From Combretum micranthum (Eukaryota > Streptophyta > Magnoliopsida > Myrtales > Combretaceae): DNA of 64,000 nucleotides. The notes beneath the pieces are model-generated. The model was given only the letters and a program-made list of their open reading frames with translations. It had not been told where the DNA came from and searched no databases. Each line of letters starts with the position of its first letter. Position 1 is the stretch's first letter. Positions 46,256-58,564 of this stretch are shown in pieces. A program made the position numbers and the translations under genes. The stretch lies in contig JAMXBD010001378.1 of assembly GCA_024138025.1 (NCBI GenBank), positions 310,001-374,000 on the forward strand, read 5' to 3'.

Positions 46256-49200
46256 ACGTTTGTCACGCCCCAAAGGGTACCCCAAACGCGACAGTCCACC
46301 ACACTCAATATTTAAACTTAAGTATGACATCCTTAGTCATCCCATAAGTTTACATGTCGGGTGTAAGGTGTACTTACACAACTTTAGGATCACACTTTGA
46401 ATCGAGTAGTCTTAAGAAAGCATACATAGCATTAAGAATAGAAATCACAACAGATAAATAGTTAAATTTTTACAAAAAAACCAGGGGGCATACCCCGCCA
46501 AAATAATGGGAGTCTTCATCATCTAGCTCCAATTTACACATATCTGAGTCTACATTAAAGAGATTTTCCTAGAAGTCCATGCCTATACTAGGTCCCGACT
46601 TCCTCAAAAGCTCTTTAATCCAATGTGATAAACCTGCACAAGTGTCCTCTCGGAACAACCAAAAATAGGGACACTGCAACAAAAACTATTGGGGTATAAG
46701 CTAATTGCTTAGTGAGATTCATTTTCCCAATAACATACTCGGTCAAGCTAAAAATATCTATGCAAGAAAGTTATAATTAGGCAACCTATGAATGCACAAG
46801 CAAATGAGCAAGCAAGCATATGACTTTCCGGTAGTCATATGTGAATGGATTTACGCCCTCCATTCGGGTTTGGGGTAGTTCATAAGTCATGCAACTACAG
46901 TTCCAATGTTGGTCCATAAGACATGCAACTATAGTCCCAATCTTAAGTGGGGGTGGTCATAAGACATGCAACCACAATTTTAATGTTGGTCCATAAGTCA
47001 TGCAACCATAGTTTTCATTATTTGAATGGGGTGGTCCATAAGTCATGCAACCCTAGTCCCCTTCATTAAAGACCCACTACCTCCCGATCATACTTTTGTT
47101 CCCACCAAAACATTTTCGTAATGCAATGTGACTCACTACGTGATATGCATGTACAATTTATTCATACAATCATGGCATATTAATTAGATAACTTTAAAAG
47201 TGATCATACAGATTTCAGACACTCCAAATCTATACTAGCTCATACAAGTTATTGCAACAAAGCTCGCCTCGATATACTTATCGTTCATTTATACAAGTTT
47301 AGATCACCATATAATCACAATTTTATCTTTTCCTAAGTCTAATGCTACTACTACTACAAGCACACCCAAGAGCATAATTAATTGAGAAATGAACTCACTT
47401 GTCCATGTAGTGAAATCCACTAGTCGTAATAGTCCTCGGGGAGTGGTAACCCGTCCTCCAAAATACCTAAGTACAAAGAATACCCTCAATGAGTATTTCT
47501 TATGAAGTTCTATTAAACTTAACAACTTTATTTACTAAGTTCGTTAATTTCCGCCTAGATTGAAACCTTAACTTAAAAAGGTCATATCTAACTCATTTTA
47601 ACTCGGAATTTAGCTTATAATATACCGATTTATACCTACTTCGAAAGAGCTATCTATTTCTAAAGTTAATTAAAACATTTAAGATCATTTAGGGGTCAGA
47701 AACATACTGTACAGTAGGGTTGCGAAAATCCAAGATTTGAGCCTTTGTGAAAAATTTGCTATATCTACTCTATTTAACTACTTAGACCAACTTATTTTAT
47801 TCCTAAACTTGCAAGAAGACCTTTAAAACAAAATCAAGAGACTACACACTTATTTAAATCCCAAACATAAAGTTCAAATGAAACTTCTAAGAATCCATTT
47901 TCATAAAACCAAAATTTACAAGTTGAAACTCATTGTCTTGTTTTAGTAATTCCTTTACTAAAACTTACTTAATTCAATGAAAATAATTTTCCTATATTAT
48001 ATATCATCAAAGCATTCCATTTTCAATATGAAATACTTGTTTTGAGATCTAAAAGAAGGTTTTAAAAATTGGTCTCTCCATAATTACGAATTTCCTCTTT
48101 GAAGTTTACAATGAAGACAAGACCTAAATCTTGTCTTTTACAAAACAATTGATTTAAGCAATACCTTTTTGAAAACTCATTAAACTTATGAAATTCATCC
48201 CTTAAGATATCTATACCAAGAGCCCCTTATATTTTTGTCTAAATCTTCATTTTAAAGTTGAATGATGGGTTCCAAAAATGGGTCTTGGTCTAGATCCGAA
48301 TTTTCATAAATTTATTTTGAACATATCTTTTGAGGAAATTCATCAAAACTCATGAAAAACAACCCATCACATATTATATCCTAAGAACCCTTCATTTCTT
48401 GAATAAAATCCTCATTTGTGAGTTGGAAAACATGTTCTTATTTTAGGTCTTTGTCTTGATCCGAAATACAATTTTTGTTTTGAAAATCAACTTTGAAAAT
48501 CAACTTTGATTCTTGTAAGATGAAGTCTTGATGATATATATCCATCATACCTTCCTTTTCTTAACAAAAACTTCCATTTTAAGACTTGGAAGAGGGTTTT
48601 TAACATGGAGCCTTGACAAGTTACGAATTTTCATTTTCATTCCAACTTGAATCTAAGATCTACTCAATATATAACCATGAAAGCATAAGAAAAAAACTAG
48701 TAGTAGGCCTTAAACTTCTAGATCTACACATAAACATAGCTAAAGCTTGATAAAAACTCTAGATCTACAAGCTATCACAAAAACAAGAAGATAAACAAGC
48801 CTTCCATATAACAAAAATACCAAACAAAAGAGATCATCATCTAGAGGAGTGTTTCACTTCTTGGCATCATCATCCATAGCCTTTTAAGCTTGTGGAATGT
48901 CCTTTGATGCATGAAACATCCATGGTATCATCCTAGAACATCATATAAGACAAAAAGGGAAAGATTACCTCAAATTTGCAAGAAATATATGTGGAAGCAA
49001 GAAAGAAAAATGGGGCAACTTGTTCTTAAGAAGAACAAAGCAAAGAAGAAGAGAAGGAAAGGGAAAAGAGAGGTTTGAGAGTTTTTTGGAAAATGAATGA
49101 AAAGTGAAGAGAGAGAAAAGTAAATGAGTATTTATATTAGGTGGATTTAGGGTTTGTTTGTGTAATAAAAGGAGTTAAAATGAAACAAATTGGGGGGAAA

Positions 49201-49828
49201 AGTATGGGGATATGCGCCGGCCAATGAGGGAGTGAAAGGAATATATTTGATTTCATTTGAAATTTGAATTTGTGTAATAAAATTGTATTAATTGTAATGA
49301 TTTTGTGAAGAGACAAAATTTCTTGGAAAAGAAAATGAATTGAGTGATTGAAAGGTTGTAAGAATAGGGCATGGGTATGTGTGTAGTAGGTTGTACTTGT
49401 GAATAGTAACAAATAGTAGAAAGACATTTACTTTATCGTAGCAACGAAAATACGGAAAAAGGCTATAACTGTAATTTTTATAGCTCGAAAAATTAATAAA
49501 TATATATTTTTGAAATCCTTATAAAAAAAGGTTCTAACGAGTATTCCAATATTTTTCTGAGTTTCTAGTTCCGGGGCTCGCTTTTCCGTAATGAAGCTCG
49601 GGAAAGCTCGGAATAGAAAATTTTTCGAAATCAAAATTTTGTATGGTTCGAAATATACTATAAAACAATAATCCGCATTAATTTATCTTATAGAGGTTCT
49701 TTTATATAGAAATCTAAGAAAAGCCGGAATTAGGGTTTCTAGGTTACTTGTACTAATCCTATTTAGGGTTTTGATTTCCGATTTACGGAGCTTACTCAGT
49801 TACTAAGAAAACCGGGGTTTACAACGTT
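46256..49828 (-). mobile_element. Solo LTR S4, reverse orientation, inside T4 leader
   Basis: 3563 bp from TGTCACGCCCCAAAGGG (46261) to CCGGGGTTTACA (49823), flanked by a perfect ACGTT duplication (46256-46260 and 49824-49828). It is of the same subfamily as T4's own LTRs but inverted. It contains the hairpin (46817-46841, nine perfect pairs CATATGACT/AGTCATATG, loop TTCCGGT), hairpin 1 (46843-46865), imperfect CATAAGTCATGCAACC repeats (about 46880-47060), tail block ILEDGLPLPEDYYD plus TAG (47420-47464), a GTGAGT donor, a TTGAG/GTAATC donor-like site (about 48969) and a reversed TATA-like box (about 49127-49138). Confidence 0.95.
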
Positions 49829-50157
49829 TTTATTATTAAAGGTTGATTGTTTTGTTGTTGCATAAAACACGAGATTATAGTTGAATATTGCATGTGAGGA
49901 TTTTTGCATGTGCTGTTTAAATTTCAATAAAGTTATGATTATGCTCTATGATTTTAAGATTTTATTACTTAAATTCCTGATTTCCTTTTTGTACTTTTAT
50001 TTTTGTTTTTGCTACAGTTTCCATTATTTCCGCTTCTCGTTTGAAAACATTAATAAAATATTGAGAAGAAGATTACTTAACTAGACAAAATAAAATTTGC
50101 AACAGCCGAGGTAGGAGAAGGAGACGTCATGAGGAAAGCGCCTCCAACCAACCCAAT

Positions 50158-51470
50158 ATGGAAGAAGTGCAACAAGCTGCCCCACTTTCAAACCCTCCCG
50201 CTGATGCTACTCAAGTAGCTTTGAGAGCCATGCTTGGACAGATGGCACAAATTACTCAAGTGCTTGAAGCACTTCGGCAGACTTTACTGGCTCAAGCACC
50301 AGCTCCGGCTCCGCCTCCACCGGCACCACAAGCTTCTGTGGGATGCCTGCACAGGAAAGCGTGCATTCTCATACGCACCCTTGCCTCCTCCACCACCAAT
50401 GAGGCCATACAAGAGCTCCCTACCTGAGTTCATTAAGAGTAATAGATATTTTGAAGGGGCTTTTGGAAGACCGGATGAGGCTGAGGATTGGTTGGCTCAG
50501 ATAGAGCGATCCTTTAATGCTTTTGAGGTGCCGCACCACCTGAGAGTTGATTACGACACTTATATGCTCAGGCTCAATGCGAGAGTTTGGTGGGACTCCA
50601 AGCAAAGAGAGCTCATGCCACCGGTCACTTGGGAAAGGTTCCGTCATGAGTTTTTGGAAAACTACTTCCCCGGTAGTCTCCGGGTACAGTTTAGTGCGGA
50701 TTTCTTGCACATTGCTCAGAAGGGTCGAACAGTGGAGCAATATGAAACTGAATTCAGTAGGTTGCTACAATATGCTCCGGATTCCTACAAGTATAGCGAG
50801 GAGCTAAAAAGAAAGTTTTCCTGAACGGATTGGATGAGGAATTGAGAATGAGGCTGGAAGAATTTGATATTAGATCTTTCAGAGAGTTAGTGGAAAGAGC
50901 CCGGATAGTGGAAGGGGCTAAAAAGAAAGGGCAAGACTGCAGAAAAGATGCCTTCGGTTTTTGGAAGGAAGTTTTATGGGGGATCAGGATCTGGATTCTC
51001 TCAAAAGAAGTCTAAGCCGTCTTATGGCTTTAAGAGTAACACTAATGGGGGACAGCTTACCCTTAAGGGCATTAGTTGCTGGAAATGTAAGGGGGATCAC
51101 TACCCCAAGAACTGCCCACAGTTAAAAGATAAGTGTTATTTCTGTGGCGATTCATCTCAGAAGATTGCTAACTGCCCAAAGAAGTCCACTACCACATGTT
51201 TTGTCTGCAAGCAAATGGGACACTTTGGCAATGAGTGCCCACAAAGGAAGAATGCTCTAACTAGATCTTTTGGAGGATCAGCAGCAATAAGACTCCGGAA
51301 TGGGATTGGTGGAAATAATGGTAGCCGCTCTAGGTCAGCCATGCACGGGATGAGGATCTATAACCTCGAAGGACAATAGGTATGTGACGAGATGGGAGAT
51401 GAAGATTATAGATTGGCTGCTCTCGAGGAGGATAGTGGTCCGGACTTTGGCCTTGTTACAGGTACATCTC
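50158..51470 (+). pseudogene. T4 gag (capsid and three zinc knuckles), broken
   Basis: N-terminal region from ATG 50158 (EEVQQAAPLSN, then a QMAQITQVLEAL helix and a Pro/Ala-rich linker). An Arg-rich frame continues upstream without an ATG, so the true start may be earlier or spliced. A frameshift near 50340 leads to the capsid core FIKSNRYFEGAFGRPDEAE to RLLQYAPDS (to 50824). After a frameshift there follow DEELRMRLEEFDIRSFREL and three zinc knuckles (51079-51240): CWKCKGDHYPKNC, CYFCGDSSQKIANC (His replaced by Gln) and CFVCKQMGHFGNEC. It ends with the MRIYNLEGQ block and a TAG. Confidence 0.9.
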
Positions 51471-51599
51471 CTACTTTTTGCTCTTGTTTATCTGCTGTTT
51501 TTAAGTTGTTAAGATTCAAGTTTAAGGAAAGAAAAACAAGCTCAGTTAAGTTAAAGAAGTTAGGAAAGTAAGTTAGGATGGTATGAAGTTAGTGATTAG

Positions 51600-51925
51600 T
51601 AAGTGTTGGACGCAGGACACATATGGGTAGATAAAGCAACTGCCTATGCTTTGTTTGACACGGGAGCCACACACTCGTTTATCACCACCAGATTGGCTAG
51701 ACAAGTTGGTTTACCAATAGTCACTATTGCCTCTAGCTTTCGTGTTAAAACCCCTACTGAAGCATTGTGACAACAAATGAGATGTTAAAGGATTGTCCAA
51801 TGGAGATTCATGGGCATGGTATGAGGTGTGATTTAATAGTGTTTGGGATGAGTAGATATGAGGTGATTTTGGGAATGAGTTGGTTAGCCATTGCTAAAGC
51901 CGTTGTGGACTATCAAAGAAGAAAG
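51600..51925 (+). pseudogene. T4 aspartic protease, broken
   Basis: Plus-strand frame with GHIWVDKATAYALFDTGATH (active site at about 51654-51680), then SFITTRLARQVGLPIVT and a stop/frameshift near 51770; the GMSWL block is at about 51870. Matches the T1 protease. Too broken to be functional. Confidence 0.8.
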
Positions 51926-53002
51926 TGAATTTTAAGGATGTTAATGGATTGGATGTTGAGTTCACGGGTGAGACCGTATCTTCAAGAGGAATAGACCTAG
52001 GCTCATTTGAATTGATCATGGATGGAGAGGTTAAGGTTGAAATTGAAAGTTTTCTTAATGCAACGGAAAAAGAGGAAGGATTATCTAAGATCGAGGATAT
52101 AACAGTTGTCAAGGAATTTTTCGATGTCTTTCCGGATGAGCTACCAGGTTTGCCTCCTAAGAGAGAAATTGATTTTGAGATTGACTTGGTGTCGAACACC
52201 GAGCCGATATCCAAAGCGCCTTACCGTATGGCCCCTGTTGAGTTGAAGGAATTACAAAGGCAATTATAAGAACTCTTGGACCAAGGATTTATGAGACCAA
52301 GTGTGTCACCATGGGGTGCACCTGTGCTATTTGTTAAGAAAAAGGATGGGTCAATGAGGTTATGTGTTGATTATCGGGAATTGAATAAAGTTACCATAAA
52401 GAATAAGTATCCACTTCCTAGGATTGATGACCTTTTTGATCAACTACAAGGAGCAAGTGTATTTTCACGGATTGATCTACGATCGGGTATCATCAGTTAA
52501 GAGTTAGACCCAAAGATGTGCCAAAAACTGCTTTTCGAACTCGTTATGGACATTATGAGTTCCTAGTGATGGCTTTCGGATTAACAAATGCTCCTGCTGC
52601 CTTTATGGACTTGATGAATCGGGTATATAAATCCTTGTTGGATAAGTGTGTGATTGTGTTTATTGATGATATTTTGATTTACTCGAAGACGAGGAACAAC
52701 ATGAAGAGCACCTTCGTATGGCATTACAAACCATAAGGGAACATAAATTGTATGCCAAGTTTTCCAAGTGTGACTTCTGGCTAGACAGGATCTCATTTTT
52801 GGGACATGTTGTGTCAGGTGATGGTATATCTGTAGACCCCGAGAAGATTAAGTCTGTGGTGAAATGGAAGCCGCCTAAGACCGTGACTGAAGTAAGAAGC
52901 TTTTTGGGTTTAGCCGGATATTACAGGAAATTTGTTCAAGACTTTTCCAAGATAGCCAAGCCGTTAACCCCGTTGACTCAAAAGAATGAAAAGTTTGTTT
53001 AG
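51925..53002 (+). pseudogene. T4 reverse transcriptase, broken
   Basis: Four open pieces: 51925-52269 (linker and [17 protein letters not shown]), 52276-52500 ([24 protein letters not shown]), 52518-52736 ([20 protein letters not shown], catalytic [10 protein letters not shown]) and 52718-53002 (thumb: [24 protein letters not shown]). Interruptions are a TAA at 52267, frameshifts near 52485 and 52695, and a TAG at 53000 where T1 has Trp (TGG to TAG). Confidence 0.9.
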
Positions 53003-53450
53003 ACGGAAAAGCGGGATCAAAGCTTTCAAGAATTGAAACAAAGACTTGTTTCTGCTCTGATCTTGGTTTTGCCAAACCCCAAAAAACCCTATACGATACA
53101 CAGTGATGCTTCGAGAAATGGTCTCGGATGCGTTCTCATGCAAGAGGGGAAGGTGATTGCCTATGCTTCAAGGCAGCTAAGGCCACATGAGCAAAATTAT
53201 CCTACGCATGACTTGGAGCTAGCCGCGGTTGTCTTTGCTTTGAAAATATGGAGACATTACCTTTATGGACAAAGGTGTGAGATCTACACCGATCATAAAA
53301 GTCTTAAGTATTTGTTCACCCAAAAAGAGTTGAACATGAGGCAACGAAGATGGCTGGAGTTAATTAAGGATTACGATTTGGGAATTAATTACTGCCGGGA
53401 AAGGTAAACGCCGTTGCCGATGCCTTAAGTCGTAAGAATCATGGTGAAGT
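53003..53450 (+). pseudogene. T4 RNase H
   Basis: Open segment 53033-53407 with the RNase H catalytic residues: Asp in IHSDAS, Glu in [13 protein letters not shown] and Asp in [12 protein letters not shown] frameshift at about 53400 separates it from the [12 protein letters not shown] end block. RNase H would remove the RNA template during reverse transcription. Confidence 0.85.
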
Positions 53451-53460
53451 TGCAACTCTT

Positions 53461-54640
53461 TTGACTGACCAGAAAGAATTGATAAAAGAATTTGAGAAGT
53501 TAAGCATTGAATTTGTTGGACAAGATTTGGAGATGGAAATAGTAAGTTTGGTGTTGGAACCAACTTTAGTGGAAAGGATTAAAGAGGCTCAACGTTATGA
53601 TGAAGTGATTCAAAGGATAAAGAAGGAAGTTCAGGAGGGGAGATATACTGATTTTACTATAGATGAAGACGACGTGATAAGGATGAAAGGACGATTGTGT
53701 GTGCCCGATGATGAAGAAATGAGGAAAGAAATTATGAGCGAAGCACACAATTCTGGATATACGATACACCCGGGAGGAACCAAGATGTACCAAGACCTTA
53801 AAGGACATTATTGGTGGAATGGAATGAAACGAGATGTGGCAGACTTTGTGATTGAGTGCCCAACATGCCAACAAGTGAAGGTGGAACATCAAAGGCTGGG
53901 TGGATTGTTAAAACCTTTGCCTATACCAGAATGGAAATGGGACCAAATTTCCATGGATTTTGTTTGTGGTTTACCAAGGACACCGTCGGGACATGATGCC
54001 ATATGGGTTGTGGTGGATCGATTAACTAAGTCTGCTCATTTCTTGCCAATAAGTATGACTTTCTCCATGGATAAATTGGTGAGACATTACATGAAGGAAA
54101 TTGTTCGCTTACACGGAGTACCGGCTGGGATTGTGTTAGATCAAGACCCAAGGTTTGTGTCTAAGTTCTGGGTGAGCTTGCAGTGGTGTATGGGAACGAA
54201 GTTGCATTTTAGCACAGCTTATCATCCGTAGACCGATGGACAGTCCGAAAGAACAATTCAAACTTTGGAAGATATGCTTCGGGCATGTGTGATGGAGTTC
54301 AAGGGAAGTTGGGAAGCGTATTTACCTTTGGTTGAGTTCGCTTACAACAATAGCTCTCACTCGACCATCAAGATGCCGACTTATGAGGCCTTATATGGAC
54401 GTAAGTGTAGATCCCCGTTGTTTTGGGAAGATGTAGAAAAGATGGTTCTTGGATCCGATCTTGTACAAGATGCTGTCGACAAGGTTCGGATAATCCAACA
54501 ACGGATAAAGGAAGCCCAAGATAGACAAAAGAGTTGGGCATATTTAAAAAGAAGGGTTCTCTAGTTTCAAGTGGGAGATCATGTATATTTAAAGATAAAT
54601 CCTATAAAGAGTATTCACCGAGTTCGCTCGCAAGGAAAGT
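53461..54640 (+). pseudogene. T4 integrase, interrupted by stops
   Basis: Segment 53461-54231 covers the linker, the HHCC module (AHNSGYTIHPGG, CPTCQQVKVEH) and the catalytic core: Asp in SMDFVCGLP, Asp in [17 protein letters not shown] at 54229 replaces the Gln codon of [10 protein letters not shown]; the frame resumes through the catalytic Glu helix (54265-54564). A second TAG at 54562 precedes the GDHVYLK block. Apart from these two point stops the reading frame is nearly intact. Confidence 0.9.
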
Positions 54641-55013
54641 TGAGCCCCCGGTACATTGGTCTCTTTGAAGTATTGGAACGGTGGGAGAGTTGGCATATCG
54701 CCTTGCCTTGCCACCAAATCTTTCGGGAGTGCGCAATGTTTTTCATGTCTTGGTTCTTCGCAAGCATGTAGCCGACACGGATCAAGTCATAGATTTGGAA
54801 CCAGTGTTGTTAAAAGAAAACCTCACTTATGAAGAGCACCCGGTACAGATCTTGGATAAAAAGGTACAAAAATTAAGGAACAAGGAAATTAAGTATGTAA
54901 AGGTCCATTGGAGAAATCATGCACACGAGGAAGCAACTTGGGAAGCAGAAAATGAGATGCGGCAGAAGTATCCAAACCTGTTTAAAGAATCAGGTAAGCC
55001 GTTCAAGTTTTGA
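54641..55013 (+). pseudogene. T4 integrase GPY/F region and chromodomain
   Basis: After a frameshift near 54680, an open frame to the TGA at 55011 carries LAYRLALPPNLSGVRNVFHV, the YEEHPVQILDKKVQKL chromodomain start and the VHWRNHAHEEATWE core. It ends about 16 nt before the polypurine tract. The GPF motif is mutated to GLF (SPRYIGLFEVL). The chromodomain defines a chromovirus. Confidence 0.9.
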
Positions 55014-55028
55014 GGAAAAAACTTTGTT

Positions 55029-55042
55029 TAAGGTGGGTAGGT
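55029..55042 (+). other. Polypurine tract of T4
   Basis: TAAGGTGGGTAGGT immediately upstream of the 3' LTR start TGTAAACCC. Confidence 0.85.
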
Positions 55043-58000
55043 TGTAAACCCTGGTTTTCTTAGTAATCGAGTAAACTCCATAAATCGGAAACCAAAACCC
55101 TAAATAGGATTAGTACTAACAACCTAAGAACCCTAGGTCCGACTTTTCTTCGATTTCTATATAAAGGAACCCCTATAGAATAATTTAATATGAATCATTT
55201 TTTATAGCATATTTCAAACTATACAAAGTTTTGATTTCGAAAAATTTTCTATTCCAGGCTTTCCCGGGCTCCATTACGGAAAAGCGAGCCCGAAACTAGA
55301 AACTCAGAAAAATATTCCGGAATACTCGTTAGAACCGGAGTTTTATAGGGATTCCAAAAATATATGTTTTATAATTTTCCGGGTTATAAAAATTACAGTT
55401 ATAGCCTTTTTTCCTGTATTTTTTTTCTACCGGTAAAGTATATGTCTTATCTACTATTTATTACTATTCATAAGTACAACCTATTACACACACACCCATA
55501 CCCTAGTCTTACATCCTTACAACCACTCAATTATATTTTCTTTTCCAAGAATTTTTGTCTCTTAACAAACTATTACATTTAATACATTTTATTACACAAA
55601 TTACAATTTCAAGTAAAATCAAAACACTCCCTCTCTTTCACTCATTAGTGGCCAGCGCATGACCCCCCATATTTGTCTCCAAATTGATTTATTTATCTCC
55701 TTTTATTACTTAAAATAAACCCTAGTTCACTTAATATAAAGAGTCCTTTACTTTCTCTCTCCTTCACTTTTACTTCATTTGTTCGAAAATCACAAAAACC
55801 CTCTCTTCTTACTCCCTCTTCCCGTGAACCCTATCCCCATTGCACACACACACCACAAGCTTCAATCTTCTTCATTTCTTCATTAAATCCAACTTTAGGT
55901 GATGATTCTTAAGCCTTACTACCATTTAATCTTGTAATGGCAAGATTATTCATGAGTATTTTCACTCAAAGTCCCATGAGCACTTGCTAGGGACAAAAAA
56001 TGCTACTACATGAATATCAAGCCATCACAAGAGTGGATCTTTGTTTGATTAAGTTTTTGAGATATCTTCATGATCATGCATGTAGAAGTGGAGTAAAGTT
56101 GAGATCTAGCATAAAAATCTCATGTTCATGCTTTTGAACTTCATTTCATGCATCATAAGTAGTAGATCTAGCTTTTAGATGCTTATACCATGCTTGACAT
56201 GAATGATCTTATGGATGATTTATGTTTTCATGCATTCATACTCATGAAGGCTTTGTTTTAGGTATATAGATGTGGTAGTTGGTAGATCTTTAGGTGAATA
56301 AAGCAAGGAACTTGTAAAGGACAAGTTTTTGTTTAAAATTCAAAGACAAATTTGTATGGTTTCAAAGGCCTATTTTGCAAACCCTTTTATCAACTTTAAA
56401 ACTCATGTTTTATGTGAAAAATGAAGGATATAGGTAATAGGTATCATTAAGTAGTGATTTTTATAAGTTAAAATGAGTTTTGATGAGACTAATGATAAAA
56501 CAAGAAGTGGGATTTAGATGGAAAGAATTTTGAGTTAGTAGTTAACATATGAAATTTGTAATTTTGAATGTAGCTCATAAGAACACCTATCATCTAAGCT
56601 CAAAATAGAAGTTTTATGTATAAAATGGAGTCCTTAAGTAATTGGTATCTTAAAGTCTTAATTTTTATGCATTAAACAAGTTTTTCCCAAAAAAAAAAAA
56701 CATTCAAAAATTTAATTCCAAGAAATTCGGATTTTTGGATGAATCTTATTTGAAAGCATATTTGCTAAGTGTAAAATGTAAGTTTTTATGTAGAAATGAA
56801 GGCTTGGGTAATAGGTATAATGAAGACTCAATTTAGATAAGGATAAATTAATTTTCTTAAGGAAATAACTTCAAAACAAATGAGATAGTCAAAGTTAGGA
56901 ATCTAGTTTTCATGAAAGTGTGTAGCCATGGATCTTCACAAATAAGAAGTTTCTAAATTTTCTTCTCTGTAAATAATGTCAAAGGCATGTATGCATCAAG
57001 TTCATATCATATCATTCATGATAGGAAATCATCAATATTGCATGTGTAGCTAAAACTATATGCTAGAAACATCACAAACAATCATAAAGCTATTTTTGGA
57101 GCTGAAGTTTTCGAACGACCAGAACTGATGCCTCTATTTCATGACCTAAATTTTTTTGAAACTTGAAAATAATATTAGGAATAGATAGATCTTTCGAAGT
57201 AGATAGAAATCGATATACTATATGCTCAATTCCGAGTTAAAATGAGTTATATATGGTCATTTAAATTTAGGACTTTATCTTATGCGGAAATTGACGAACT
57301 TAGCAGTTAGAATTGTTAAGTTATTAGAACCTTATAAGAAATACTCATTTCGGATATTCCTTGTACTTAGGTGATTTGCAGGATGGATTTCCACTCCCCG
57401 AGGACTACAACGACTAGTGGATTTCTCTCCATGGCCGAGTGAGTTCATTTCTTAAATAATTGTGCTCATGTATGTGCTTGTAATCGTAGTGGCGCTAGAA
57501 TTAGGAAAAGATAAAACTATGATGAGTTGTGATTTAATCATGGTTGAATGAATAATAAGTATATCGAGACGAGACATGTTGTAAATATCATTGTGTGAGC
57601 TAGTATAGACTTGGATTGTCTGAAATTCTCGATGATCACATTTAATCTACATAATTAACATGCCACGATTATATGAATAAATTGTACATGCATATCACGT
57701 AGTGAGTCACATTGCATTAGCTAATATACTTTTGGTGGGACAAAAGTATATTAGCGGAAGGCGAGAAGGCCTATGTTAACATTAAGGATGTGAGATCGCT
57801 TAAGTTAACGGATGTGGAGTAGGCACATAAAACTACAAAAATAAAACAACAGAGGTTGTATAAGTAAGAGAAAGAGATAGGGATGATGGTTGTATGACTA
57901 ATGGACCACCCCACTCAAAATTGGAATTTATGGTTGCATGTCTTATGGAGCATCCTAACCCCGAATGGAGGGCGTAATTCCATTCATATGGCTCTCGGAA

Positions 58001-58564
58001 AGTCATATGCTTGTATGATCATTTGCTTGTGCATTTCATATGGCTGCTAATAACTTGTCTGATATATACTGTTGTTGAGTATTGAATATTTAGGAATGAA
58101 TCTTACTAAGCCTGTTAGCTTACACCCTGATAGTTTTGTTGTGGTGTTCCTATTTTTGGTTGTTCTGAGAGAACACTTTTCACAGGGTTATCTTTTGGAT
58201 GAAGGAGCTTTTGAAGAAGTCGGGACCTAGCTAGAGGCATGGACTTCTAGGAAAATCTCTTTGACATATACCCTAATGTTTGTAATATGGTTTTAGACTG
58301 GATAGACTTCTGTTATTATTTTGGTGGGGGTATGCCCCCTTGACTTTTGTAAAGACTTAACTTATTTAACTGGTTGTGATTTCTATTCTTAATGCTATTG
58401 TACGCCTTCTTAAAACTATTCGATTCAAAGTACGATCCTAAAAGTTGTGTAAGTACACCTTACACCCGGTATGTAAACTTATGGGATACTAAGGTTGTCA
58501 TACTTAAGTTTAAATATCGAGTGTGATGAACTGTCGCGTTTTGGGTACCCTTTGGGGTGTGACA
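55043..58564 (+). mobile_element. 3' LTR of T4
   Basis: TGTAAACCCTGGTTTTC to TTTGGGGTGTGACA. Same feature order as the 5' LTR: AATATAAAG (55733), donor-like site (55899), tail block DLQDGFPLPEDYND plus TAG (57373-57417), GTGAGT, hairpin 1 GAATGGA/TCCATTC (57963-57985) and hairpin 2 (57985-58009). Differences from the 5' LTR are scattered substitutions and a few small indels. Confidence 0.95.

Noticed and set aside
50129..50158. ATG at 50129 as T4 gag start
   Set aside because: It is in a different frame from the conserved EEVQQ...LEAL region and closes quickly; 50158 or a spliced upstream start fits better.
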